From: Pseudonocardia sp.
GTDB lineage: Bacteria; Actinomycetota; Actinomycetes; Mycobacteriales; Pseudonocardiaceae
NCBI GenBank assembly: GCA_016794615.1
Contig: JAEUJO010000032.1
Location: forward strand, 1 to 37,702
Direction of reading: 5' to 3'
Length of the DNA: 37,702 bases
Of the stretch, positions 18,170-25,739 are shown piece by piece. Position 1 is the first letter of the stretch, and each line of letters starts with the position of its first letter. Under the pieces are notes generated by a model. It was not told the origin of the DNA and did not search any database. It saw only the letters and a list, made by a program, of their open reading frames with translations. Position numbers and translations under genes: made by a program.

Positions 18170-18403
18170 GTGTTGTTCGACCGGAAGGAGCTGTACCGCC
18201 ACGTGCAGTTGGTCCATTCGTGGCTACAGCCCAAGGCGGCTCGCCGTCCAGGTCCGCCAACCCCGACGCGCCCGGTGGCAGCGCCGTCGCGTGCACTCGG
18301 TCGGCCTCGAGGCGGATCTCCTGGTCGAGCCGGCACGGTGGCGGGGAGTGGGCGAACCTCCGCGCAATTGCCGTTCTCGCCAGTCGATACCCTGCTGAGG
18401 TGA
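18170..18403 (+). CDS. Possible small protein upstream of gtrA
   Basis: An open frame of 77 codons from GTG at 18170 (begins MLFDRKELYRHVQLVHSWLQ). Its TGA overlaps the gtrA GTG as GTGA, the same coupling used elsewhere in the window. The first 25 or so codons are G/C-rich in the third position like real genes here; the rest are not, and the Pro/Arg-rich tail is low complexity. It fills most of an otherwise gene-free 333-bp stretch. No family is recognised. It may be chance. Confidence 0.3.
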   Translation: MLFDRKELYRHVQLVHSWLQPKAARRPGPPTPTRPVAAPSRALGRPRGGSPGRAGTVAGSGRTSAQLPFSPVDTLLR

Positions 18404-18807
18404 CCGCGACCCGCACCGCGCCCGCCGGCCTCGTCGGCCAGCTCGCGCGCTTCATCGCGGTCGGGGTGCTGTCGGCGATCGTCGACCTCGGCGTCTACCA
18501 GCTCCTGCTGCACCTCGGCGTGTGGGTGCACGCCGCCAAGGCGATCAGCTTCATCCTCGGCACGACCACCGCCTACCTGCTCAACCGGCGTTTCACCTTC
18601 ACCACCGCAGCGGGCGGGAAGCGGCGCTTCGCCGGCTTCGTCGCGCTGTACGCGACCACGTTCGCGATCAACGTCGGGGTGAACGCCCTGGCCTTGGCCG
18701 TGCTGCCCGTCATGCCGGCTCGCTACACGGTGGCGTGGGTGATCGCCCAGGGAACCGCCACGGCGATCAACTTCGTGATGCTGCGGACGGTCGTCTTCCG
18801 GGCTTGA
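18400..18807 (+). CDS. GtrA family membrane protein
   Basis: A 135-residue protein with four TM segments in the GtrA pattern: LARFIAVGVLSAIVDLGVYQ at the N-terminus, AKAISFILGTTTAYLLNRRFTF in the middle and INFVMLRTVVF at the end. GtrA proteins act with undecaprenyl- or decaprenyl-phosphate sugars. The mycobacterial member Rv3789 lies directly beside dprE1 and has been linked to the arabinose donor or to anchoring of wall enzymes. The GTG at 18400 is chosen because the GtrA homology begins a few residues later. Its stop codon lies inside the -35 box of the next gene. Its neighbours support a role in arabinan precursor handling. Confidence 0.85.
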   Translation: MTATRTAPAGLVGQLARFIAVGVLSAIVDLGVYQLLLHLGVWVHAAKAISFILGTTTAYLLNRRFTFTTAAGGKRRFAGFVALYATTFAINVGVNALALAVLPVMPARYTVAWVIAQGTATAINFVMLRTVVFRA

Positions 18808-18834
18808 CCCTCACCCCACGTGAGGCCGCACCCT
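18804..18834 (+). promoter_or_regulatory. TipA-type MerR promoter/operator
   Basis: TTGACC (18804-18809) and CACCCT (18829-18834) are spaced 19 bp, the long spacer typical of MerR-activated promoters. The spacer holds the palindrome CCTCAC (18809-18814) / GTGAGG (18820-18825), which matches the operator of the Streptomyces tipA promoter. The -10 box ends 6 nt before the ATG at 18841, so the mRNA would be leaderless. This predicts that the regulator activates its own gene on ligand binding. Confidence 0.75.
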
Positions 18835-18840
18835 TGCTGC

Positions 18841-19623
18841 ATGACCGAAGGGGCAGTGTGGGGGACGGCGCTCACCGTCGGGCAGGTGGCCGAACGGTTC
18901 GGTGTGACGGTGCGCACCCTGCACCACTACGACGAGATCGGGCTGATCCGCCCGTACCGGACGGCGGCGGGTTACCGGGCCTACACCGGCGGCGACCTGG
19001 AGCGGCTCCGGCACGTCGTGGTCTACCGACGGCTGGGGTTCCCACTCGAGGAGATCGGGCCGCTGCTCGACGACCCGCACACCGACGTCGAGGCGCACCT
19101 GCGCCGGCAGCGGGCGGCGGTCGTGACCCGGCTGGACGAGATGCGTGACCTCGTCGCGGCCATCGATCGAGCACTGGAGGCACGGATGAACGGCAACGCA
19201 CTGACACCTGACGAGCAGAAGGAGCTGTTCGGCGAGGGGTTCAGCGACGAGTACGCCCACGAGGCGGAGCAACGCTGGGGCGACACGGACGCGTGGCGGC
19301 AGTCGCGGGAGCGGGCGGGCCGCTACGGCAAGGACGACTGGCGCCGGATCGCCGCGGAGGGCAATGAGGTCACGGCGCGGTTCGTCGCGCTCATCCGGGC
19401 GGGCGCGCCGCCGGACTCGGCGGAGGCGATGGACGCCGCCGAGGCGCACCGGGAGCACATGGACCGGTGGTTCTACGACCTCGGGTACGCCATGCACCGG
19501 GGGTTGGCGGACATGTACCTCGCCGACCCGCGGTTCACGAAGACCTACGACGACCGGGCGCCCGGTCTGGCGCGGTACGTGCACGACGCGATCCACGCCA
19601 ACGCGGACCGGCACGAACGGTAG
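18841..19623 (+). CDS. MerR-family regulator with TipA-S ligand-binding domain
   Basis: A 260-residue regulator. Residues about 9-75 form a MerR winged helix (LTVGQVAERFGVTVRTLHHY, then IGLIRPYRTAAGYRAY), followed by a coiled-coil linker (about 80-115) and a TipAS-type antibiotic-recognition domain (about 125-260, with ELFGEGFSDEYAHEAEQRWG). TipA-like proteins bind thiopeptides or other ligands and activate their own promoter. The ATG at 18841 is used because the TipA-type promoter places the transcript start at about that base. It is downstream of gtrA on the same strand but has its own promoter, and it converges on glfT1. Nothing suggests that it regulates the wall genes. Confidence 0.88.
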   Translation: MTEGAVWGTALTVGQVAERFGVTVRTLHHYDEIGLIRPYRTAAGYRAYTGGDLERLRHVVVYRRLGFPLEEIGPLLDDPHTDVEAHLRRQRAAVVTRLDEMRDLVAAIDRALEARMNGNALTPDEQKELFGEGFSDEYAHEAEQRWGDTDAWRQSRERAGRYGKDDWRRIAAEGNEVTARFVALIRAGAPPDSAEAMDAAEAHREHMDRWFYDLGYAMHRGLADMYLADPRFTKTYDDRAPGLARYVHDAIHANADRHER

Positions 19624-19631
19624 ATGCCGCA

Positions 19632-19693
19632 AGAGGACATTTCAAAACCCCCAGGGCGTGCCCGCACGCGGCCCGGGTTTCGAAATGCCCTCT
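19632..19693. repeat. Long inverted repeat between convergent genes
   Basis: Arms 19632-19650 (AGAGGACATTTCAAAACCC) and 19675-19693 pair at 17 of 19 positions and enclose a second small hairpin (GCGTG/CACGC). It fills the 69-bp gap between the MerR stop and the glfT1 stop. It can act as a bidirectional terminator, but its length, imperfect arms and nested structure also fit a dispersed palindromic element. Confidence 0.6.
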
Positions 19694-20619
19694 CAGAGCC
19701 TGTCGAACCGCTCCGCGCGACCCTGCCGCAGCAGCCGCACCCACTCGGCGAACCCCTGGGGGTCGCGCCGGGTGACCAGGAAGTACCAGGCGAAGCGGGG
19801 GAACTCGAGCAGCCCGACGCGGCGCATCCCCGGCCTGCTCACGAGGTAGCCGCGGTTGCGGTAGGTGTAGTAGCGCTTCGCGGCGTCGTCGGGGTGCTGG
19901 GCGTGCAGCCGCCCGCCGAGCATGGGCTTGAGGTCGTCCGTGCCGCGCGGGTGCAGGTAGGCCGCAGCCAGGCTGGTGCCGAACGGCAGCTTGGACCGCA
20001 CCATCCGCCGGTGCAGCTCCACCTCGTCGCCGCGGACGAACAGCCGCAGGTCCGGCACGCCGATCATCTCCAGGGCCCCGGCGCGGAACAGGGCCCCGTT
20101 GAAGAAGGCAGCGATCCCGCTGAGCAGCTCGTGGTCCGCCGCCCCGGCCGTGAGGGTGGCGCGTGATCTGTGCCAGGTGAGCCCACGGCGGACGGTGAAC
20201 GCCAGCCGTTCCGGGTTGTCGGCGTCCACGACCACCGGTGACACGGCGGCGAGCATGCGGCGCTGGGCGATGTCCAGCAGCGTGGCGAGCACGGTCTCGT
20301 CCGCGGCGCGGCCGTCGTCGTCGCCCAGCCACACCCAGTCCGCCCCGAGCGCCAGCGCGTGCAGCATGCCCAGCGCGAAGCCGCCGGCCCCGCCCAGGTT
20401 GCGCCACGACGGCAGCCACGTCGCCGGGATCCCGCACTCCTCCACGACCTCGCGCGCTGGCTCGTCCGGCCCGTTGTCGACGACGACCAGATGCGCGATC
20501 GGGTGCGTCTGCTTCGCCATCGCGGCCAGCGAGTCGACGAGCTGCACGGACCGGTGCCGGGTGACCACGACGGCGACGACCGAGCCGGGTGGGACCGGCC
20601 CGCCGGGGATGGCGGTCAC
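19693..20619 (-). CDS. glfT1: Galactofuranosyltransferase GlfT1
   Basis: A 308-residue GT2 enzyme like mycobacterial GlfT1 (304 aa), which adds the first two galactofuranose units to the decaprenyl-diphospho-GlcNAc-rhamnose primer in the cytoplasm. Visible features are VVVTRHRSVQLVDSL at the N-terminus, the acceptor-region signature NLGGAGGF, the metal triad WLGDDDG and the RGDEVELHRRM segment. The GTG at 20619 overlaps the Wzt stop as GTGA. It ends the wzm-wzt-glfT1 operon, which links priming of galactan with its export; the GlfT2 at the window start would extend its product. Confidence 0.93.
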   Translation of the reverse strand: MTAIPGGPVPPGSVVAVVVTRHRSVQLVDSLAAMAKQTHPIAHLVVVDNGPDEPAREVVEECGIPATWLPSWRNLGGAGGFALGMLHALALGADWVWLGDDDGRAADETVLATLLDIAQRRMLAAVSPVVVDADNPERLAFTVRRGLTWHRSRATLTAGAADHELLSGIAAFFNGALFRAGALEMIGVPDLRLFVRGDEVELHRRMVRSKLPFGTSLAAAYLHPRGTDDLKPMLGGRLHAQHPDDAAKRYYTYRNRGYLVSRPGMRRVGLLEFPRFAWYFLVTRRDPQGFAEWVRLLRQGRAERFDRL

Positions 20620-21398
20620 CGTCCCTTCTCGGCGAGGACGTCGCGGCCCTTGTAGTGGTGCAGCACCTCGCGCAGCGGCCCGTGCTCGCGGATCGTGCCG
20701 TGCTCGAGCCAGATCGCGGTGTCGCAGAGGTCCGCGAGGAACTCGTCGGAGTGCGAGGCGAACACGAGGATCCCGGAGCGCTCGACCAGCTCGAACAGCC
20801 GTGCGCGCGCCTTCGCGAGGAACTCCGCGTCCACCGCGCCGATCCCCTCGTCGAGGAGCAGGATCTCGGGGTCGATGCTGGTGACGACGCCGAGCGCGAG
20901 GCGCACCCGCATGCCGGTGGAGTAGGTGCGCAACGGCATCGACAGGTAGTCGCCGAGTTCGGTGAAGGCGGCGATGTCGTCGACGCGCGACTCCATCTGC
21001 TTGCGCGTCATGCCCAGGAACAGCCCGCGGATGAGGATGTTGTCGAAGCCGGAGATCTCCGGGTCCATCCCCACCGCGAGGTCGAAGACCGGCGCGACCT
21101 TCCCGACGACCGACGCCCGGCCGCGGGTCGGTTCGTAGATCCCCGACATGAGCCGCAGAAGCGTCGACTTGCCCGCGCCGTTGTGGCCGACGAGCGCGAC
21201 GCGGGCGCCGGTGCGCAGCGACACGGTGATGCCGCGCAGCGCCTCGATGATCGGCACCTTCGAGTCCGTGCCGATCTGCCCACCGGCCCGTCCGAGGACG
21301 GCCTTCTTCAGGGAGCGGGTCTTGGCGTCGAAGATCGGGAAGTCGACGGCGGCGTCGGTGATGTCGATGCCGGGTTCAGGGGTCGCGGCGGCCGTCAT
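20616..21398 (-). CDS. wzt: Galactan ABC exporter ATP-binding subunit (Wzt/RfbE-like)
   Basis: A 260-residue ABC ATPase. Walker A is GHNGAGKST (residues 71-79), the signature is YSTGMRVRLA and Walker B is ILLLDEG with a following His in ASHSDE. It resembles mycobacterial Rv3781 (273 aa). With Wzm it would move the lipid-linked galactan across the membrane. It lacks the C-terminal carbohydrate-binding domain of some O-antigen Wzt proteins. The ATG at 21398 sits one base after the Wzm stop (TGAGATG), and its own stop overlaps glfT1. The frame is open upstream only as a shadow of wzm. Confidence 0.92.
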   Translation of the reverse strand: MTAAATPEPGIDITDAAVDFPIFDAKTRSLKKAVLGRAGGQIGTDSKVPIIEALRGITVSLRTGARVALVGHNGAGKSTLLRLMSGIYEPTRGRASVVGKVAPVFDLAVGMDPEISGFDNILIRGLFLGMTRKQMESRVDDIAAFTELGDYLSMPLRTYSTGMRVRLALGVVTSIDPEILLLDEGIGAVDAEFLAKARARLFELVERSGILVFASHSDEFLADLCDTAIWLEHGTIREHGPLREVLHHYKGRDVLAEKGR

Positions 21399-21399
21399 C

Positions 21400-22278
21400 T
21401 CACACCCAGTACGCCACGCGGGAGCGGTAGTTGCGCAGGCAGAGCAGCGCCACCCCGCAGCCGACAACGGTGATCGCCCCGACGACCGCCCAGTGCCGCC
21501 ACACGATCGGCTGGCCCAGCAGGGGCTGGCGCACGATCTCGACGAAGTGCATCACGGGGTTCAGCTCGAGGTAGGCCGACAGCGGGTTCGACTTGAGCCG
21601 CTCGTAGGACCACACGATCGGGGTCATGAAGAACAGCAGCTGCGTGACGCTCGCGATGATCGGCGGGATGTCGCGGAAGCGGGTGGCGATGATGCCGCAG
21701 AGCAGCGCGAGCCACCCACCGTTGATCACCAGCAGCAGGAACGCGGGGATGGCGAGCAGCACCGTCGCGCTCAACGGCTGCGGGAAGATGACGACGAGCA
21801 GGAGCCAGATCACCAGGTTGTGCAGGAAGAACAGCGTCTGACGCCACAACAGGCGGTACACGTGCAGGCTGATCGGGGCCGGCAGGAACCGGATCAGGCC
21901 CTCGTTCGCGATGAAGACCTCGCTGCCCTCGAGGATGCAGCCGTTGATGAAGTTCCAGATCAGCAGGCCGGTGGCCACGTACGGAAGGAACGTGTGGACC
22001 GGCTCGCCGAACAGCGCGCCGTAGAGGATGCCCATCGCCGTGGCGATGACCCCCATGCTGATGCTGATCCAGAGCGGCCCGAGCACCGAGCGGCGGTAGC
22101 GCTGCTTGATGTCCTGCCAGCCCAGGTACCCCCACAGCGAGCGCTGCTGCCAGCCGCTCCCGAGGTCGCCGAACGCGCGCTGCCAGCTACGGGACCCCGG
22201 GACGTCCGGCAACGCGGGCGCCGACGGCTGACCGCCGCCGTCGGCCCGGTGCTCACCGGTGGTCACAGGATGCGCCAC
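21400..22278 (-). CDS. wzm: Galactan ABC exporter membrane subunit (Wzm/RfbD-like)
   Basis: A 292-residue ABC-2 type permease with six TM segments after a soluble N-terminal stretch ending in WGYLGWQDIKQRYRRSVLGP, the amphipathic interface motif of this family. Mycobacterial Rv3783 is 280 aa. It would form the channel that exports lipid-linked galactan with Wzt. The GTG at 22278 (VAHPVTTGEH) is preferred because TACCCT lies 6 nt before it, giving a near-leaderless start, and because residues further upstream are Arg-rich and unlike the family. A GTG at 22266 is an alternative. It lies 90 bp downstream of bpa. Confidence 0.9.
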   Translation of the reverse strand: MAHPVTTGEHRADGGGQPSAPALPDVPGSRSWQRAFGDLGSGWQQRSLWGYLGWQDIKQRYRRSVLGPLWISISMGVIATAMGILYGALFGEPVHTFLPYVATGLLIWNFINGCILEGSEVFIANEGLIRFLPAPISLHVYRLLWRQTLFFLHNLVIWLLLVVIFPQPLSATVLLAIPAFLLLVINGGWLALLCGIIATRFRDIPPIIASVTQLLFFMTPIVWSYERLKSNPLSAYLELNPVMHFVEIVRQPLLGQPIVWRHWAVVGAITVVGCGVALLCLRNYRSRVAYWV

Positions 22279-22284
22279 AGGACG

Positions 22285-22290
22285 AGGGTA
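22285..22290 (-). promoter_or_regulatory. -10 element of wzm
   Basis: TACCCT on the minus strand fits TANNNT and ends 6 nt before the GTG chosen for wzm. There is no SD there, so a leaderless or very short leader transcript is likely. No clear -35 box is seen. Confidence 0.35.
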
Positions 22291-22340
22291 CCGACGGCGC
22301 CCGCCGGTCCGGCGCCGCACCCTCGCCCGCGACGTCCGGG

Positions 22341-22378
22341 ACCACCGCACTACAGGTAGACCACCGCACTACAGGTAC
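22341..22378 (-). repeat. 19-bp tandem duplication over the bpa stop codon
   Basis: Two copies of a 19-bp unit, 22341-22359 and 22360-22378, differ at one end base. On the coding strand each copy reads TACCTGTAG followed by TGCGGTGGT, so the last two residues (YL) and the stop of Bpa are present twice in a row. The first copy in reading order is the functional one. Confidence 0.8.
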
Positions 22379-22953
22379 TGGCCGGTGCCCCGGCCGAGGC
22401 CCTCCGACAGGGGCTGGCCAGGGGTGGCGGTACCTGGCGGGAGCCCGCGACGCATCTGCTCCAACTGCGCGCGCGCTGCCATCTGCTGGGCGAACAGAGC
22501 CGTCTGGATGCCCTGGAACAGGCCCTCCAACCAGCCCACCAGCTGGGCCTGCGCGATGCGCAGCTCGGCGTCGCTGGGGGTGGCGTCGTCGTCGAACGGG
22601 GTGCTCAGCCGGTTCAGCTCGTCGCGCAGCTCGGGCGCCAGGCCCTCCTCCAGCTCACGCATGGAGCTCGACAGGATGCTGCGCAGCCGCACACGGGAGG
22701 CGTCGTCCAGCGGGGCCGATCGCACCTCGTCGAGCAGCTGCTTGATCATCGTGCCGATCCGCATCACCTTCGCGGGCTGCTCGACCATGGCGCCGACGCC
22801 CTGCTGGTCGCCCTCGTCGTCCGACGACTGCTGCGGTACCCGGGCCATCCCGAGCGGCCGCCCGTCGGGGCCGACCACCATCACGTGCTGCTCGCCGTCC
22901 CCGCCGTCTCCGCCGTCGGAGCCGCCGCCGTTGCCGTTGCCTGGCTGGGTCAT
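22369..22953 (-). CDS. bpa: Bacterial proteasome activator Bpa (PafE)
   Basis: A 194-residue protein like Rv3780 (174 aa). Bpa forms a dodecameric ring that opens the 20S proteasome gate without ATP and promotes degradation of unfolded proteins. The N-terminus is Gly/Asp-rich and disordered; residues about 65-175 form the helical core (RIGTMIKQLLDEVRSAPL, LVGWLEGLFQGIQTALFAQQ). The last residues are GQYL, the motif that docks to the proteasome. GACAAT lies 6 nt before the ATG at 22953, suggesting a short or absent leader. It precedes wzm on the same strand, as in mycobacteria, so its place beside galactan genes is conserved synteny rather than evidence of a wall role. Confidence 0.93.
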   Translation of the reverse strand: MTQPGNGNGGGSDGGDGGDGEQHVMVVGPDGRPLGMARVPQQSSDDEGDQQGVGAMVEQPAKVMRIGTMIKQLLDEVRSAPLDDASRVRLRSILSSSMRELEEGLAPELRDELNRLSTPFDDDATPSDAELRIAQAQLVGWLEGLFQGIQTALFAQQMAARAQLEQMRRGLPPGTATPGQPLSEGLGRGTGQYL

Positions 22954-23046
22954 GGACCCATTGTCGCCCGTCGGCGGCCGATGACGCCTACCGCACTCCC
23001 GCCCGCCCCTGCGAGTCGCCGCCTTTGCCGCCGCGAGTCGTCACGT

Positions 23047-24036
23047 TCAGCCGGCCGGCACCTCCAGCAGCAGCTTGCCCACCACCCCTCCGGCTTCCAG
23101 CTGCCGGTGGGCCTCCGCGGCCCGGTCCATCGGGAACGTCGCCTGCACCACGGGCCGCACCCGCCCGTCGGCGATCATCGGCCAGATCTGCGCGCGGACC
23201 CCTGCGACCACCGCGCCCTTCCCGTGCGGGCCTGCCACCGGCCGGCCTCGCAGGCTCATCGCGGTGACGCTGGCCCGCTTGCGGAGGAGCGTGTTGAGGT
23301 TCAGCTCGGCTTTCGTCCCACCTTGCATGCCGATGACCAGCAGCCGGCCGTCGGAGGCGAGCGCCGCGACGTTCGCGGCCAGGCCCTTGGCACCCATGTT
23401 GTCGAGGATCACGTCCGCGCCGTGCCCGTCGGTCGCCTTCGTGAGCTGGTCGGGGACGTCGTCGTGGTAGTCGATGACGACGTCGGCGCCCAGTTCCCGG
23501 CACCGGTCGGCCCGCGTCGGCGCCGCGGTCGCGACGACCCGGGCACCCAGCGCCTTCGCGACCTGGATCGCGTGGGTGCCGATCCCGCTGCTGCCGCCCT
23601 GGACGAGGAACGTCTCGCCCGCCTGGAGCCGTCCGGTCGCGACGATGTTGGACCAGACGGTGCAGGCGACCTCGGGCAGCCCCGCAGCAGCCAGCAGGCC
23701 CACGCCGTCGGGAACGGGCAGCACCTGCGCGGCGGGCACGGCCACCTTCTGCGCGTACCCGCCTCCGGCGAGCAGTGCACACACCTCGTCACCGACCGAC
23801 CAGCCCGTGACGCCCTCGCCGAGCGCGGCGATCCGCCCGGCACACTCCAGTCCGATGATCTCCGATGCGCCCGGCGGCGGCGGGTAGTGCCCCTGGCGTT
23901 GGAGCAGGTCGGCGCGGTTGACGGCGCTCGCGGCGACGTCGATCAGCACCTCACCCGCGCCCGCGACGGGGTCCGGAACCTCGGACCACTCCAACATCTC
24001 CGGGCCGCCCGGTTCCCGCACCGTGATCGCGTACAT
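23047..24036 (-). CDS. Zinc-independent quinone oxidoreductase-like dehydrogenase (MDR superfamily)
   Basis: A 329-residue medium-chain dehydrogenase of the quinone oxidoreductase/PIG3 type. The N-terminal catalytic domain has NRADLLQRQGHYPPPPGASE and IIGLECAGRI; the NADPH-binding site is in VQGGSSGIGTHAIQVAKALGA (about residues 143-163). The zinc-binding residues of true alcohol dehydrogenases are absent. The reaction would be NADPH-dependent reduction of a quinone or an enone. The ATG at 24036 begins the conserved MYAITVREPGGPE. It lies 94 bp before bpa on the same strand; mycobacterial Rv3777, near bpa, is the same type of protein. The physiological substrate is unknown. Confidence 0.88.
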   Translation of the reverse strand: MYAITVREPGGPEMLEWSEVPDPVAGAGEVLIDVAASAVNRADLLQRQGHYPPPPGASEIIGLECAGRIAALGEGVTGWSVGDEVCALLAGGGYAQKVAVPAAQVLPVPDGVGLLAAAGLPEVACTVWSNIVATGRLQAGETFLVQGGSSGIGTHAIQVAKALGARVVATAAPTRADRCRELGADVVIDYHDDVPDQLTKATDGHGADVILDNMGAKGLAANVAALASDGRLLVIGMQGGTKAELNLNTLLRKRASVTAMSLRGRPVAGPHGKGAVVAGVRAQIWPMIADGRVRPVVQATFPMDRAAEAHRQLEAGGVVGKLLLEVPAG

Positions 24037-24106
24037 GCCTGTGGACGCTATTCGCTCGGGACGGCGGGCGCTCGACCGTGGGGGTCGCCGACACCCGGCG
24101 CCGCCG

Positions 24107-25075
24107 CTACCCCAGGTTGACGCCCCGGGCGAACGTGTCGCACTGCGCCGGGTCGCCGCTCCGGTAGCCGATGGTCCACCACTTCTCGCGCTGCGCGGAG
24201 CTGCCGTGGGTGAACTGCGACCGGTCGACCCGCCCGCCGCCCAGGTTGGACTGGATGAAGTCGTCGCCGATGCGCGAGGCGGTGTCGAGGGCAGCGTTGA
24301 CGTCGGCCTGGTCGACGTCCTGGATCAGCGGTTGCCCCGATGACGTGGGGACCGTGGTGGCGTTGTGCGCCCACACCCCCGCGTAGCAGTCGGCCTGCAG
24401 CTCCAACCGCACCGAACCGGACGTCGGACCGCTGTCACCGGTCTGTACCCGTCGGTTCGTGCCGAGCAGGTTCTGGATGTGGTGCCCGTACTCGTGGGCG
24501 ATGACGTAGGCCCGGGAGAACGCCCCGCCCTGCGCGCCGAACCGGGTCTGGAGCTCCTTGAAGAAGTCCAGGTCGATGTAGATCTCGGCGTCGGGCGGGC
24601 AGTAGAAGGGCCCCACGGCCGACGACGCACTGCCGCACCCGGTGCTCACCCCGCCGCTGAAGAAGTTCAGCCGAGGCTTCCGGAACGACTGCCCGGACCG
24701 GGCGAACGCGTCGGCCCAGTACCCGTCGAGTGAGTTGTCCACCGCCACGACCTCACAGTCGAGCTGCCGGTTCGCCGATGCGCCGGTCTGGCACGCCTGG
24801 GAGATCTGCGTGTTGTCCGCACTCTGTCCCTGCTGGACGTCGCCGAGCCCGCCGCCGGGGAGCGGGATCGGGAACCCGCCGCCGCCGCCCCCGCCGCCGC
24901 CCCCGCCCCCGCCTCCACCGAGCGCGGAGAGCAGGAAGAAGATGATCAGGCCGATGATGCCGAGGCCGCCGCCACCGATGGCGACCCGGCCCCCGACACC
25001 GCCGCCACCACCGCCGGACCCGCGCAGATCGTCGATCGACGACGTGTCGAGGTTGGCGTTCTCGTTGAACCGCAC
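24107..25075 (-). CDS. Neutral zinc metallopeptidase, YpfJ family
   Basis: A 322-residue membrane-anchored protease. The N-terminus is cytoplasmic (VRFNENANLDTSSIDD), with a single TM segment (LGIIGLIIFFLLSAL, about 37-52), then an uninterrupted Gly run of about 15 residues and an extracytoplasmic catalytic domain. The zinc motif HEYGHH is present, with QADCYAGVWAH supplying further family residues and four Cys in the catalytic domain that may pair. The GTG at 25075 has GGGAGG five bases upstream. The poly-Gly tract is coded by a GCC/CCC simple repeat (24878-24918), a possible slippage site. Substrates are unknown for the family. Confidence 0.9.
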   Translation of the reverse strand: MRFNENANLDTSSIDDLRGSGGGGGGVGGRVAIGGGGLGIIGLIIFFLLSALGGGGGGGGGGGGGGGFPIPLPGGGLGDVQQGQSADNTQISQACQTGASANRQLDCEVVAVDNSLDGYWADAFARSGQSFRKPRLNFFSGGVSTGCGSASSAVGPFYCPPDAEIYIDLDFFKELQTRFGAQGGAFSRAYVIAHEYGHHIQNLLGTNRRVQTGDSGPTSGSVRLELQADCYAGVWAHNATTVPTSSGQPLIQDVDQADVNAALDTASRIGDDFIQSNLGGGRVDRSQFTHGSSAQREKWWTIGYRSGDPAQCDTFARGVNLG

Positions 25076-25252
25076 CTGTGCCTCCCACGGCCGTCCCGTC
25101 ACTGCGCGACCGGGACCCCCACCAGTACTCGCGACGCAGTCATACCAGCCGGTCGGCGTCAGTGGAGCTTTCCACGCAAGAGGTTCATCGCGACGCGAAC
25201 CGTTCGGGTCCGTCAACCTGGCGAGGGCGGCCCGGCGGCTAGGCTGCGTCGC

Positions 25253-25337
25253 GGAAGCGTGGCAGAGCGGCCGAATGCACTCGCCTTGAAAGCGAGAGCC
25301 CTTAACCGGGTCGGGGGTTCGAATCCCTCCGCTTCCG
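25253..25337 (+). tRNA. tRNA-Ser (anticodon TGA)
   Basis: The acceptor stem pairs GGAAGCG (25253-25259) with CGCTTCC (25330-25336), with discriminator G at 25337. The anticodon arm is CTCGC-CTTGAAA-GCGAG with TGA at 25287-25289. A long variable arm (class II, serine) and a T arm with GGTTCGAATCC follow. The 3' CCA is not encoded. Confidence 0.97.
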
Positions 25338-25593
25338 CAGGTCAGGGGCTCGTGTGGCCGTCGTGCGGGTCGTCGACGGGCGGGTTGACGGCAACGCGCC
25401 CACGACCGCGCCACCGGGCTGCGCGAGGCGGCGGCCTTCTCGTCGAGCCGGCCGTGCGAGACGAGTGACCGACGGAGCGACGATCGGGCCGCACGACCCC
25501 GCATCGCGACGGGCACCCAGGGCCGCCGTACCACCGGTGACCTGGCCTGATGAGCAGTACGGGCGCCCGGGACGACGAACCCGGCGAGATCAA
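25338..25593. other. Gene-free stretch after tRNA-Ser
   Basis: No convincing gene, repeat or promoter is seen. Open frames here lack the strong third-position G/C bias of real genes nearby. No second copy of the tRNA 3' end that would mark an integration site was noticed here or further downstream. Confidence 0.5.
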
Positions 25594-25719
25594 CTAACCG
25601 CTGTATCCCATCCAGCTTCCGAATATGAAGAACCACATCACGATGAGCGCAGCGAGGGTCGCGGTTCCCTTCCAGAAGGTCGCGTACCGACCTTTCGCAT
25701 CACGGTTCGGGTTAGACAT
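25594..25719 (-). CDS. Small single-pass membrane protein, 41 residues
   Basis: An ATG at 25719 opens a 41-codon frame ending in TAG at 25594. The protein starts MSNPNRDAKGRYATFWKGTA, a basic cytoplasmic head, and continues with a hydrophobic helix (ATLAALIVMWFFIFGSWMG), so it should insert as one TM helix. A well-spaced promoter (TTGCGG, 17 bp, TATGAC) lies directly upstream. Codons are less G/C-rich than in neighbouring genes. No family is recognised. The clean TM segment, good promoter and start make it a likely real gene despite its size. Confidence 0.7.
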   Translation of the reverse strand: MSNPNRDAKGRYATFWKGTATLAALIVMWFFIFGSWMGYSG

Positions 25720-25739
25720 CGCCGCGTACCTGCCCGTGT

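Noticed and set aside
18165..18455. Minus-strand frame opposite the gtrA leader
   Set aside because: No coding bias, no SD and no family resemblance. The plus-strand frame coupled to gtrA is the better candidate.
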